From Variovorax paradoxus (GTDB lineage Bacteria > Pseudomonadota > Gammaproteobacteria > Burkholderiales > Burkholderiaceae_C), in NCBI RefSeq assembly GCF_000834655.1, contig NZ_JXQQ01000038.1, positions 1 to 64,000 on the forward strand: a stretch of 64,000 bases of DNA. The letters run 5' to 3'. The notes under the pieces are model-generated. The model did not search any database and was not told the DNA's origin. It saw only the letters and a list, made by a program, of their open reading frames with translations. Shown here in pieces: positions 36,832-45,816 of the stretch (position 1 is its first letter; each line of letters opens with the position of its first letter). A program made the translations under genes and the position numbers.

Positions 36832-37839
36832 GTGCCCGTGGACGCATGGTCGAGCCAGCAGCTTTCTCCCTTGTACGGACGCGAGGTGTTCCGCTCGCGC
36901 GAGGCGGACGAAACCCATGCGCTGGTCGCCCATGAACTGAAGGACCACCGCAGCGTCTGGGGGCACGGCAAGGTCGATTCGGTCTTCTGCCGCGCCGAGC
37001 TGGGCGCACTGTCGCTGTGCATCCTGCGCTATGGCTGCGACGTCGACATCGAGCCCGATGCGCTGGGCAACTTCGTGCTGGTGCAGATGCCGCTGCGCGG
37101 CCATGCCGAAATCCACACCGGCGGCCAGACGCTGCACATCCATCCGGGGCAGGGCGCGGTGGTCTCGGCGCACAAGCCGGTGCGGCTGCGCTGGCATGCC
37201 GACTGCGAGCAACTGATGCTCAAGATCGAACTCAGCCGCCTGCAGGAGGTGGCGCGCCGCGCCTTCGCCACGCGCCATGCCGACGAGGTGGGCGAGATCG
37301 ATTTCGACATGCCCCTCAGGCTGGACGACGCTGCCGGCACGCAGTGGTGCCGCATGGTGGCCAACCTCGCGTCGCTGCTGCCTTCTGCGAGCGACAGCCC
37401 TTCGTACGACCCGCGCTGGCTCGCCCACTGCGAGGACAACCTCATGCTCTACCTGCTGTGCCACCGGCCCAACTCGGTGCGGCGGCGGCACGACGCGCTG
37501 CGCCTCGGGTCGGAGGCGACCGGCCTGCGGCAACTGCAGCGCGCTGAGGAGTTCATGCGCAGCCGGCTCGATGCGGCGCTCTCGCTCGAGGACGTGGCCG
37601 ACGCCGCGGGCGTGAGCCGCCGCACGCTGGCGCAGCTCTTCCGGCGCCACCGCGAGCTGTCGCCGATGGAGGTGCTGCGCAACATGCGGCTCGATGCGGC
37701 GCATGCGCAGCTTGCGCGGCACGACGGCGCGAGCGTGACGCAGATCGCGCTCGACTGCGGCTTCTCGCATCTGAGCCGTTTTGCCGCCTGCTACCGGGAG
37801 CGCTTCGGCCAGCTCCCGCGCGAGACCTCCAGACACTAG
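36832..37839 (+). CDS. AraC-family regulator (catabolic type)
   Basis: A 335-residue activator with an N-terminal cupin-like ligand domain (about residues 30-165; QTLHIHPGQGAVVSAHKPVR region) and a C-terminal AraC double helix-turn-helix (from ~235; LEDVADAAGVSRRTLAQLFR and VTQIALDCGFSHLSRFAACY). It resembles regulators of Rieske dioxygenase operons such as anthranilate and benzoate activators. The start is GTG 36832; a second GTG at 36838 is possible. The Rieske operon begins 1.4 kb downstream, with only the solute-binding protein gene between. Confidence 0.88.
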   Translation: MPVDAWSSQQLSPLYGREVFRSREADETHALVAHELKDHRSVWGHGKVDSVFCRAELGALSLCILRYGCDVDIEPDALGNFVLVQMPLRGHAEIHTGGQTLHIHPGQGAVVSAHKPVRLRWHADCEQLMLKIELSRLQEVARRAFATRHADEVGEIDFDMPLRLDDAAGTQWCRMVANLASLLPSASDSPSYDPRWLAHCEDNLMLYLLCHRPNSVRRRHDALRLGSEATGLRQLQRAEEFMRSRLDAALSLEDVADAAGVSRRTLAQLFRRHRELSPMEVLRNMRLDAAHAQLARHDGASVTQIALDCGFSHLSRFAACYRERFGQLPRETSRH

Positions 37840-37846
37840 GCCTGCT

Positions 37847-39034
37847 CTAGGACTTCATCGCGCACTTGGCGGCCGTGGTGTCCTGGTAGTTCTGCAGCAC
37901 GGTGCCGATCACCTTGTTGGTGATGCGGCCGCTCGCGTCCCTGCCGATCACGCGCAGGTAGTAGTTCTGGATGGGAAAGTTGTTGGCGCCGTAGCTGAAG
38001 TCGCCGCGCACCGACTTGTACTTCGCGGCCTTGATCGCCTTGAGCAGCGCGGGCCGGTCGGCCACCTTGCCGCCGGCGTCGCGCACGGCCGCGTCCATGG
38101 CCATCAGCACGTCGTAGGCCTGGCCGGCATAGAACGAGGGGTTGCGCCCGTTGTTCTGCTGGCGGAACTCGGCCACGAAGCGCTGGTTGGCGGGGTTGTC
38201 CAGGTCGTAGGACCAATGCGCGGTGTTGAAGAGCCCGAGCATCGGCTCGCCCACGGCGGGGATCATGTCCTCGTCGGCCGAGAAGGCGGTGGAGATCAAC
38301 GCCACGTCCTTCGACAGGCCCGCCCCCACGAACTGCTTGATGAAGCTCACGCCCATCGCGCCGGGCAGGAAGAAATAGAGCGCATCCGGCTTACTCGCGC
38401 GGATCTGCGCAAGCTCGGCCGAGTAGTCGAGCTGGCCGAGCTTGGTGTAGAGCTCGTCGCCCACGGCGCCCTTGAAGTTGCGCTTGAAGCCGCTGGCCGC
38501 GTCCTTGCCGCCGGGGTAGCTGGGTGCGATGAGCGCCACCTTCTTGAAGCCCTTGTCGCTCGCGAACTTGCCCGCGGCCTCGTGGTACGCATCGTTCGGG
38601 TACGACGCGCCGAAGAAGTAGGGGTTGCACTTGGCGCCCGAGTAGTCGCTAGGCCCGGTGTTGCTCGACAGGTAGGGCACCTTGGCGGCGAAGAGCGGTG
38701 GCCCCACGGCCAGCGCGACCGACGAGCCGATGGGTCCGGTGAACAGGTCGATCTTGTCGCGCAGCAGCATGCGCTCCACCACCTGGCGGGCGAGGTCGGG
38801 GTTCCCGGCGGTGTCGGCCTCGACGAACTCGACCGGCACGCCGCCGAGCTTGCCGTTGAGCTGCTTCATCGCCACCGCGAAGCCGGCCTTGGCCTCGGCG
38901 CCGCCGACGGCGAACGGGCCCGAGAGGTCCATGGCGATGCCGACCTTGACGGGTTGGCCCTGAGCCAACGATGCCGATGCGCCGGTGACGACGGCGACGG
39001 CCAACAAGGCCGTCCGGATGCTTGCCTGCGACAT
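37847..39034 (-). CDS. Branched-chain-type ABC transporter substrate-binding protein
   Basis: A 395-residue periplasmic binding protein (LivJ/Leu-Ile-Val group; type 1 fold). Signal peptide to about residue 24 (SLAQG), then VKVGIAMDLSGPFAVGGAEA. Catabolic solute-binding proteins of this family often bind aromatic acids, which fits the neighbouring Rieske operon. Convergent with araC (7 bp between stops) and divergent from the dienelactone hydrolase gene. No permease or ATPase genes for it are in the window. Confidence 0.9.
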   Translation of the reverse strand: MSQASIRTALLAVAVVTGASASLAQGQPVKVGIAMDLSGPFAVGGAEAKAGFAVAMKQLNGKLGGVPVEFVEADTAGNPDLARQVVERMLLRDKIDLFTGPIGSSVALAVGPPLFAAKVPYLSSNTGPSDYSGAKCNPYFFGASYPNDAYHEAAGKFASDKGFKKVALIAPSYPGGKDAASGFKRNFKGAVGDELYTKLGQLDYSAELAQIRASKPDALYFFLPGAMGVSFIKQFVGAGLSKDVALISTAFSADEDMIPAVGEPMLGLFNTAHWSYDLDNPANQRFVAEFRQQNNGRNPSFYAGQAYDVLMAMDAAVRDAGGKVADRPALLKAIKAAKYKSVRGDFSYGANNFPIQNYYLRVIGRDASGRITNKVIGTVLQNYQDTTAAKCAMKS

Positions 39035-39223
39035 GAGAGATCTCCTCTGGAGGGATTCGGTTGCGTGGGGGGTGAATGCAATGCGGGTCGGAGTCTGCGT
39101 GCCGCCGCCGCGGCGGGCTATCCGTTTCCTGCAGCGACGTCGCTTGCAAGAAGTGGACAGACACCGGGGGAGGGCGCTGCCCAGAATTGCGCCGCAAGCC
39201 CCATCACTCAGGAGACACCCACG

Positions 39224-40483
39224 ATGAGCCAGTACATCGACATCCCGGCCGGCGACGGCCGCAGCTTTCGCGGCTACCTCGCACTGCCGGCCTCGGGCAG
39301 CGGCCCCGGCATCGTGCTGTGCCAGGAGATCTTCGGCATCAACGCCTATGTGCGCGAGGTGGCCGATCTCTACGCCGAGGAAGGCTACGTGGTGCTCGCG
39401 CCCGATCTCTTCTGGCGCATGGAGCCCGGCGTCGATCTCGGCTATTCGCCCGAAGACTGGCAGCGCGCCTTCGGCTTCTTCCAGAAGTTCGACATCGACG
39501 CCGGCATCGCCGACGTCACCGCCAGCGTGAAGGCGCTGCGCGCGCACCCGGCCTGCACCGGCAAGGTGGGCGCGCTGGGCTATTGCCTCGGCGGCAAGCT
39601 GGCTTACCTGGCGGCCGCGCATTCGGGCGTGGATGCGGCGGTGGGCTACTACGGCGTCGGCATCGAGGCCGCGCTCGACCTGGTGCCAAAGATCGAATGC
39701 CCGATCGCGCTGCACTTCGCCGAGCTCGACAAGTTCTGCCCGCCCGAGGCCCGCGCCCAGGTGCTGGAGGCCTTTGCCGGCAAGGCCGGCGCGCAGATGT
39801 ACGTCTACCCCGGCGTGGACCACGCCTTCGCGCGCACCGGCGGCGAGCACTTCGACAAGCCTTCCACGCTCATGGCGCACCAGCGCTCCATGGCGCTCTT
39901 CAAGGAGGCCATCGGGCCCGTGTACGACCTGTCGGCGCTCTGGGACAAGCACTGCGAATACGAGTTCGCCACGCGCGACGTGGTCGCCACCATGGGGACG
40001 ATGGTGAGCGAGCCCTATGTCAACCACATCCCGACGATGACCGGCGGCGTGGGCGCGAAGGAGCTGTCGCGCTTCTACAAGCACCATTTCATTCCGACCA
40101 CGCCGCCCGACACGCAGCTCACGCCCATCTCGCGCACCGTGGGCGCGACGCAGATCGTGGACGAGATGCTCTTTCGCTTCACCCACACGGTGGAGATCGA
40201 CTGGATGCTGCCGGGCATCGCACCGACCGGCAAGCCGGTGGAGATTCCGCTGGTGGCCATCGTTAAGTTCCGCGGCGACAAGCTCTACCACGAGCACATC
40301 TATTGGGACCAGGCCAGCGTGCTGGTGCAGATCGGCCTGCTCGATGCCAAGGGACTGCCGGTGGCGGGCGTGGAGACCGCGCGCAAGCTGGTGGACGAGA
40401 CGCTGCCGTCGAACACGCTGATGCCGCGTTGGCCCGAGTCCGACGGCCTCACGATCGCCGACCCCGCTCTGCCGCTCGGATGA
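39224..40483 (+). CDS. Dienelactone hydrolase fused to a SnoaL/NTF2-like domain
   Basis: A 419-residue two-domain protein. Residues 1-235 are a dienelactone hydrolase domain with triad Cys121 (YCLGG), Asp169 (ELDKFCPP) and His200 (VDHAFARTGG). Residues ~250-410 are a SnoaL/nuclear transport factor 2-like domain (PIDWM-type VEIDWMLPGIAPTG, VAIVKFRGDKLYHEHIYWD). Typical dienelactone hydrolases are about 235 residues. ATG 39224 has GGAG nine bases before it; its stop overlaps the next gene (ATGA). It probably acts in the ring-cleavage or lactone step of the pathway encoded here. Confidence 0.85.
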   Translation: MSQYIDIPAGDGRSFRGYLALPASGSGPGIVLCQEIFGINAYVREVADLYAEEGYVVLAPDLFWRMEPGVDLGYSPEDWQRAFGFFQKFDIDAGIADVTASVKALRAHPACTGKVGALGYCLGGKLAYLAAAHSGVDAAVGYYGVGIEAALDLVPKIECPIALHFAELDKFCPPEARAQVLEAFAGKAGAQMYVYPGVDHAFARTGGEHFDKPSTLMAHQRSMALFKEAIGPVYDLSALWDKHCEYEFATRDVVATMGTMVSEPYVNHIPTMTGGVGAKELSRFYKHHFIPTTPPDTQLTPISRTVGATQIVDEMLFRFTHTVEIDWMLPGIAPTGKPVEIPLVAIVKFRGDKLYHEHIYWDQASVLVQIGLLDAKGLPVAGVETARKLVDETLPSNTLMPRWPESDGLTIADPALPLG

Positions 40484-41460
40484 CGCAGGGCACGGACATG
40501 CTGGCGCTGGTGGTGGCTTCGGTCACGCCGCTCACGCCGGCCATCAAGGCCTTCGTGCTGCGGCCGGCGAATGGCGGCGACCTGCCGCCGTTCGCACCGG
40601 GCGCGCACCTCAGCGTGAGCGTGCAGACGGCGCCGTCGAGCGGCCAGCGCGCGTATTCGCTGGTGCGGCCGCACGATGGCTCCGGCAGCTACGAGATCGC
40701 GGTGCTGCACGAGCCAGGGGGCACGGGCGGCTCGGCCTGGATGCACGGCCTCGCACCCGGCGCGGTGCTGGCCGCTCACGCGCCGCGCAACGACTTCGCG
40801 CTGCAAAAAGGTGAAGAAGGCGACGAGGGCCGCTTGCGGCCGCTTCTGCTGGCAGGCGGCATCGGCATCACGCCGTTGCTGTGCATGGCGCGCGCGCTGG
40901 CCGCCGAGGGCCGGGCCTTCGACTTCTTCTATGCGACGCGCAGCGAGGAGGCGACCGCCTACCTCGCCGAAGTGCGCACGCTCGGCGGCACGGTGGTGCA
41001 CGACGGCGGCGACCCCGCGCGCGGCCTCGACTTGCGCGCGCTGCTCGCGACGCCGCAGAGCGGCCGCCACCTGCACGTCTGCGGCCCGCGCGGCATGGTG
41101 CAGGCCGTGGTCGACACCGCGCGCGCGCAGGGCTGGCCCGACGACCATGTGCACTTCGAGCTCTTCGCCGGCGCGATCTCGCAGGCCGGCGACACGGCCT
41201 TCGAGGTGCGCACGCTGCGCACGGGCAAGACGCTGACGGTGGCGCGCGGCCAGAGTCTGCTGGACGTGCTGATCGCCGCCGGGCTCGACCCGATGTACGA
41301 CTGCCGCCAGGGCGACTGCGGCGTGTGCGCAGTCGACGTGGTGGAGGGCGTGCCCGACCACCGCGACCACAACCTGAGCCCGCGCGAGAAGGCGGGCGGC
41401 AAGACCCTGTGCACCTGCGTGTCGCGCGCCAAGACGCCGCACCTGGTGCTCGACATCTGA
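40480..41460 (+). CDS. Oxygenase reductase (PDR type, C-terminal [2Fe-2S])
   Basis: A 326-residue electron-transfer protein: ferredoxin-NADP reductase-like FMN/NAD domain (RAYSLVRPHDGSGSYEI; GGIGITPLLCMARALA; HVCGPRGMV) followed by a plant-type ferredoxin (C275, C280, C283 in CRQGDCGVC and a fourth Cys at 311 or 313). This is the phthalate dioxygenase reductase layout; it would pass electrons to the Rieske dioxygenase directly downstream. Overlaps dienelactone hydrolase stop by 4 bp. Confidence 0.92.
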   Translation: MTQGTDMLALVVASVTPLTPAIKAFVLRPANGGDLPPFAPGAHLSVSVQTAPSSGQRAYSLVRPHDGSGSYEIAVLHEPGGTGGSAWMHGLAPGAVLAAHAPRNDFALQKGEEGDEGRLRPLLLAGGIGITPLLCMARALAAEGRAFDFFYATRSEEATAYLAEVRTLGGTVVHDGGDPARGLDLRALLATPQSGRHLHVCGPRGMVQAVVDTARAQGWPDDHVHFELFAGAISQAGDTAFEVRTLRTGKTLTVARGQSLLDVLIAAGLDPMYDCRQGDCGVCAVDVVEGVPDHRDHNLSPREKAGGKTLCTCVSRAKTPHLVLDI

Positions 41461-41483
41461 TGACGCTTCAGGAGACCCACTCG

Positions 41484-42827
41484 ATGAATTCCGTGATCCC
41501 CATCATCCCTATTGCAGCGACAAACCCGATCGACATCCAGTCGCTCGTGCAGCCCGACCGCGTGCACAAGCGCGTCTACACCGACCCCGCCATCTTCGAG
41601 CTGGAGATGGACCGCGTCTTCGGCCAGGCCTGGCTGTACGTGGGCCACGAGAGCCAGGTGCCCAACGTCGGCGACTACTTCACCACGCGCCTGGGCCGCG
41701 AGCCCGTGGTGATGGTGCGCCACACCGATGGCGCAGTGAACGTGCTCTACAACCGCTGTCCGCACAAGGGCGCCAAGATCGTGCCCGACGGCAGCGGCAG
41801 CGCGGGCAAGTTCCTGCGGTGCCTGTACCACGGCTGGACCTTCAAGTGCGACGGCAGCCTCTTGTCGGTGCCGCTGCGCAGCGGCTACGAAGACACGGCG
41901 CTCGACCTCAAGAGCGGGTCGCACTCGGTGCGCAAGGTGGCCCGCGTGGCGAGCCACCGCGGCTTCGTGTTCGCAAGCCTTTCGCAGGAGGGGCCCGAGC
42001 TCGCAGACTTCCTCGGCGGCGTGGCGACCTCGCTCGACAACTTCTGCGACCGCGCGCCCGACGGCGAGGTGGAGGTGGCCGGCGGGGTGCAGCGCGTGAT
42101 CCAGCGCAACAACTGGAAGATCTTCTTCGAGAACCTGCACGACACGATCCATGCGGTGGCCACGCACGAGTCGTCGTGGCGCGCGGCCAAGGAAGAGTTC
42201 GAGGCCATGCCCTCGGGCACGCCCAAGCCCTTCGAGGTGGTGATCGTCGACGGCAACGGCGAGCCGCTGGAGTTCTGGGAGAACCTGGAGCTCAAGGGTT
42301 ACGACAACGGCCACGGCTTCATGGAAGGCATCTTCGTGCCGCCCACCGATCCGGTGAGCCTGGCCTACGTGGCGGCGCTCGAGGCCAGCCAGGGGGCCCA
42401 GCGCGCCGACGAGATATTGCGGGTGAACCGGCACAACACCATCGTCTATCCGAGCTGCTCGCCGCACACCTCGTTCCAGCAGATCCGCGTGATCCGGCCG
42501 CTGTCGGTGGACCGCACGCTGGTGGAGATCTTCAGCTTCCGCCTGAAGGGGGCGCCCGAGGCGACCTTCCAGCGCACGCTGAAGTACACCAACATCGTCA
42601 ACTCGCCCTCGTCGAACGTGATGCCCGACGACCTGGAGGCCTACAACCGGGTGCAGGAGGGGTTGGGCTCCGACGGCGGCGACTGGGTCAGCATGCACCG
42701 CGCGGCCGGGCGCGACCAGCCGCTGCCGGGCGGGCGGGCCTCCAACGGCAACAGCGAGATGCCGTCGCGCAACATGTTCGCGGCCTGGGCCTCGTACATG
42801 GGCGTGCAGAACGGGAGCGCCGAATGA
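41484..42827 (+). CDS. Rieske aromatic-ring-hydroxylating dioxygenase, alpha subunit
   Basis: A 447-residue oxygenase subunit. Rieske ligands are C92, H94 (CPHKGAK) and C113, H116 (CLYHGW); the mononuclear iron site is H223 and H228 in NLHDTIHAVATHE with bridging D220. The start 41484 has AGGAG nine bases before; an upstream ATG at 41460 overlaps the reductase stop (TGATG). Substrate not readable. With a beta subunit, reductase and SDR in the same operon, cis-dihydroxylation of an aromatic acid is expected. Confidence 0.92.
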   Translation: MNSVIPIIPIAATNPIDIQSLVQPDRVHKRVYTDPAIFELEMDRVFGQAWLYVGHESQVPNVGDYFTTRLGREPVVMVRHTDGAVNVLYNRCPHKGAKIVPDGSGSAGKFLRCLYHGWTFKCDGSLLSVPLRSGYEDTALDLKSGSHSVRKVARVASHRGFVFASLSQEGPELADFLGGVATSLDNFCDRAPDGEVEVAGGVQRVIQRNNWKIFFENLHDTIHAVATHESSWRAAKEEFEAMPSGTPKPFEVVIVDGNGEPLEFWENLELKGYDNGHGFMEGIFVPPTDPVSLAYVAALEASQGAQRADEILRVNRHNTIVYPSCSPHTSFQQIRVIRPLSVDRTLVEIFSFRLKGAPEATFQRTLKYTNIVNSPSSNVMPDDLEAYNRVQEGLGSDGGDWVSMHRAAGRDQPLPGGRASNGNSEMPSRNMFAAWASYMGVQNGSAE

Positions 42828-43309
42828 ACTTCAACGACTGGCACGAGCAGCAGGCGATCACGCAGTTCCTGCACCACGAAGCGCGCCTCCTGGATGAGCA
42901 CCGCTGGGACGAATGGCAGCGGCTCTTCACGCCCGAGGGGCTCTACTGGGTGCCGCTGGTACACGGGCAGGCTGACCACATCAATCACGCCTCGCTCTTT
43001 TGCGAAGACGCGCTGCTGCGCTCCATGCGGGCGCGGCGGCTCGAGCAGGCGCGCGCCTATTCGCAGCAGCCGCCCACGCGCACGGTGCATGTGGTGGGCA
43101 ACATCGGGCTCGAATCGCGCGACGGGGAACGCTGTGTCGTGCGATCGACCTTCCTGCTCCTGGAATGGCGCAAGACCGAGCAGCGCACCTTCGGCGGCAG
43201 CGTGCTGCACACCCTGCAGCGCGAGGGCGACGAATTCCGCATTCGGATGAAGCGCGTGGAGCTCGTCAATTGCGATGCGCCGCACGAAGCCCTGCAGGTG
43301 TTCATGTGA
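42824..43309 (+). CDS. Rieske dioxygenase, beta subunit
   Basis: A 161-residue small subunit of the SnoaL-like fold typical of ring-hydroxylating oxygenase beta subunits, with motif EARLLDEHRWDEWQRLFTPE (residues 18-37) and the C-terminal RIRMKRVELVNCD. Overlaps the alpha gene by 4 bp and the next gene by 4 bp. Structural partner of the alpha subunit. Confidence 0.9.
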   Translation: MNFNDWHEQQAITQFLHHEARLLDEHRWDEWQRLFTPEGLYWVPLVHGQADHINHASLFCEDALLRSMRARRLEQARAYSQQPPTRTVHVVGNIGLESRDGERCVVRSTFLLLEWRKTEQRTFGGSVLHTLQREGDEFRIRMKRVELVNCDAPHEALQVFM

Positions 43310-43899
43310 AGGCCGCGCTGCTGGCGATGCACTACCAGAACGACGTGCTGCATGCCGATGGCAAGGTGCGTGTTGGCGTGGCGGCGGACGATCCGGCGCG
43401 GCCGCTTCTCATCGCCTCGGCCGCGCGCCTGATCGCCGGTGCGCGGGCGAACGGCGTGCCGGTGATCTTCGTGCGCATCGCCTTCGCACCGGGGTATGCC
43501 GATTGCCTGCGCAACTGCACGCTGTTCCGCCGCGTGGCCGAAACCGGCGCGGTGCTCGACGGGGAGTGGGGCGCGGAGTTCTATGACGAACTCGCGCCGC
43601 TGCCGGGCGAAGTCGTCGTCACCCACAAGCGCAACAACCCGTTCTGGGCCAGCGGGCTCGAAGACGCGGTGCGCCGCACCGGCGCATCGCGGCTGTACGT
43701 GGCGGGCATCGCGACCAATCACGTGGTGGAGCATGGCGCGCGCCATGCGAGCGACATGGGTTACAACGTGGCGGTCGTCGCGGACGCCTGCAGCACCGCG
43801 CAGGCGCACCTGCACGCGGCGAGCCTGGAAACGCTGGCCATGCTCGCAGACGTGGTGCGTGTCGACGAAGCGGTCGCGCAGATGAAGGGGTTGTCATGA
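43306..43899 (+). CDS. Isochorismatase-like hydrolase lacking the catalytic Cys
   Basis: A 197-residue isochorismatase-fold protein. Asp13 (YQNDVL) and Lys108 (THKRNN) fit the triad positions, but the normal Cys position in AGIATNVCVE reads AGIATNHVVEHGARH, so Val140 replaces the nucleophile. True isochorismatases also lack Cys, so hydrolysis of a vinyl ether-type substrate is possible; amidase activity is unlikely. GTG start overlaps the beta-subunit stop (GTGA) and its stop overlaps the SDR start (ATGA), implying a tightly coupled operon. Confidence 0.86.
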   Translation: MKAALLAMHYQNDVLHADGKVRVGVAADDPARPLLIASAARLIAGARANGVPVIFVRIAFAPGYADCLRNCTLFRRVAETGAVLDGEWGAEFYDELAPLPGEVVVTHKRNNPFWASGLEDAVRRTGASRLYVAGIATNHVVEHGARHASDMGYNVAVVADACSTAQAHLHAASLETLAMLADVVRVDEAVAQMKGLS

Positions 43900-44678
43900 G
43901 CTTCGAAGGAAAAGTCGCCATCGTCACCGGCGCGGCCGCCATGCTGGGCGCCGCCATCGCTCGCGCGTTCGTGAAGGCCGGCGTGCAGGTGCTGGCCGTG
44001 GACATCGATGTCGCGCGCGGCGAGGCGCTGGCCGCCGAGCTGGGTCCGCGCTGCCGCTTCATCGCGTGCGACATCGCCTCCGACACCGCGCTCGATGCGC
44101 TGGTGGCCGATGCGCTGGCCGGCGAGGGGCGCATCGACTTCCTTGTCAACAACGCCGTGGTCTACGGCGACAAGGGACTGGAGGCTTCGCGCGGCGAATG
44201 GCTGCAGGCGCTGGACGTCAACCTGGTCTCCGGTGCGCTGCTGGTGCAAAAGACGGCCGATGCGCTGGCAGCGCAGGGCGGGGCGATCGTGAACATGGGC
44301 AGCGTCGGCGGCAAGTTCGGCACTGCGAACCGCGCGCTCTATCCGGCGGCCAAGGCGGCCATCCTGCAGCTCACGCGCAACCAGGCCGCGAGCCTGGCGC
44401 ACCGGCGCGTGCGGGTGAACTCGGTGTCGCCGGGCTGGACCTGGTCGGACGCGCTCTCCCGCATGGCGGGCGGCGACCGCGCCTACGCGGACCGCATGGC
44501 CGCTCCGCTGCATCCGCTGGGCCGCGCGGGCGACGGCGACGACGTGGCGCAGGTGGTGCTTTTCCTGTGCTCGGACGCCGCGCGCTTCGTGACCGGCGCC
44601 GACATTCCGGTGGACGGCGGATTCTCGATGCTGGGCCCCGACCAGGGCCGCTCGGCGCGCGACTGGTTCGGCGGCTAG
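43896..44678 (+). CDS. Short-chain dehydrogenase/reductase (probable cis-diol dehydrogenase)
   Basis: A 260-residue SDR. Cofactor motif TGAAAMLG, NNAV, catalytic Ser (NMGSVGG) and Tyr-x3-Lys (YPAAK). In Rieske operons this position is normally the NAD-dependent dehydrogenase that rearomatises the cis-dihydrodiol; I infer the same role. Its stop TAG (44676-44678) overlaps the convergent MBL-fold gene stop. Confidence 0.88.
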   Translation: MSFEGKVAIVTGAAAMLGAAIARAFVKAGVQVLAVDIDVARGEALAAELGPRCRFIACDIASDTALDALVADALAGEGRIDFLVNNAVVYGDKGLEASRGEWLQALDVNLVSGALLVQKTADALAAQGGAIVNMGSVGGKFGTANRALYPAAKAAILQLTRNQAASLAHRRVRVNSVSPGWTWSDALSRMAGGDRAYADRMAAPLHPLGRAGDGDDVAQVVLFLCSDAARFVTGADIPVDGGFSMLGPDQGRSARDWFGG

Positions 44679-45754
44679 TCGGCGATCCGGTACCAGCCGA
44701 TGCCGTCGTCTGCGATGTCGCAGACGATCTCGCCGCGGTGCCGCAGGTAGTTCAGGCACGCGAGGCTCTCGCCCGTTGCCATGCCCAGCAGTTGCACATC
44801 GGACTCGGCGATGCTGCGCGCAAAGAGGCTCGCGAACACATCGACGGCACGCCTGGGCGTCTTCAATGCATTGCGCAGCCGGTCGAGCGCGCGGTCTTGC
44901 CCTTGCTGGAGCCGGTCGATGCGCGCATGCAGGCCGCGAAAGCACTCGTTGTGCGAGGGCAGCACGAGCACGTCGTCGGGCACTTCGCGCCGGAGCTTGG
45001 CGAGCGACGAGAGCCAGTCGGCCATCGGATCGGCGTCGGGTTCGATCGGCGAGACCGACACGTTCGACGAGATGCGCGGCAGGATCTGGTCGCCCGAGAT
45101 CAGCACCTTGAGATCGGGGCAATAAAGGCACGCGTGCTCGGGCGAATGGCCGTTGCCGGTGACGATGCGCCAGTCGTGCGCGCCGATGCGCAGCACCTCG
45201 CCGTCGCGCAGCCGCCGGAAGCTGTCTGGCAGAGGATGGATGTGCTTGCCGAAATTGCCGAACCGCGTGCGGTAGGTCTCGATGGCCGCATCGCTCCAGC
45301 CGGCGCGGCGGTAGAAGGCGATGGCATCGTCGGGCGCTTCGCGGCCGGTGTCGGACACCATCACGCGGCACATGAGGTATTCGGAGCGGGTCATCCACAG
45401 CCGCACGCCGAACTTGCGCGTGAGCCAGCCGGCCATGCCGACGTGGTCGGGGTGCATGTGCGTCACGAAGACGCGGGTGAGGCCGCGCGTGTCCGGCGAA
45501 TTGGCGAAGAGCTCGCGCCAGACGGCCACCGTTTCCTCGGTGCGCACGCCCGTGTCCACCACGGCCCAGCCGGCGCCGTCGTCGAGCGCCCACAGGTTGA
45601 TGTGGTCGAGCGAGTAGGGCAGCGGCATGCGGATCCAGTGGACGCCTGGGGCGACCTCGATCGACTTGCCGCGTGGCGGAAGCTCCGCAAAGGGGTAGAC
45701 GAGCTTGCCCTTGGTCGCTTCCGCCGTCTCTTCCAAACCATCCATCGTGTTCAC
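44675..45754 (-). CDS. MBL-fold metallo-hydrolase
   Basis: A 359-residue metallo-beta-lactamase-fold protein with HMHPDHVGM as the first metal motif, then GNGHSPEHACLYCP and GDQILPRIS as later ligands. The C-terminal region has a winged helix-like extension (~residues 270-340), as in glyoxalase II-like MBL proteins. Converges on the Rieske operon, so it may belong to it functionally, for example as a thioesterase or lactonase (inference). Confidence 0.85.
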   Translation of the reverse strand: MNTMDGLEETAEATKGKLVYPFAELPPRGKSIEVAPGVHWIRMPLPYSLDHINLWALDDGAGWAVVDTGVRTEETVAVWRELFANSPDTRGLTRVFVTHMHPDHVGMAGWLTRKFGVRLWMTRSEYLMCRVMVSDTGREAPDDAIAFYRRAGWSDAAIETYRTRFGNFGKHIHPLPDSFRRLRDGEVLRIGAHDWRIVTGNGHSPEHACLYCPDLKVLISGDQILPRISSNVSVSPIEPDADPMADWLSSLAKLRREVPDDVLVLPSHNECFRGLHARIDRLQQGQDRALDRLRNALKTPRRAVDVFASLFARSIAESDVQLLGMATGESLACLNYLRHRGEIVCDIADDGIGWYRIAD

Positions 45755-45816
45755 CTCCAGAGAGATGAATTGTGAACCCCGGCGAAATTCAGACCGGGGC
45801 CGACGGGCTTGCTCGC

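Noticed and set aside
39224-44678. Assignment as an indole-3-acetate (iac or iad) operon
   Set aside because: Rieske subunits and SDR are shared, but the MarR regulator and other hallmark genes are absent and an AraC regulator is present.
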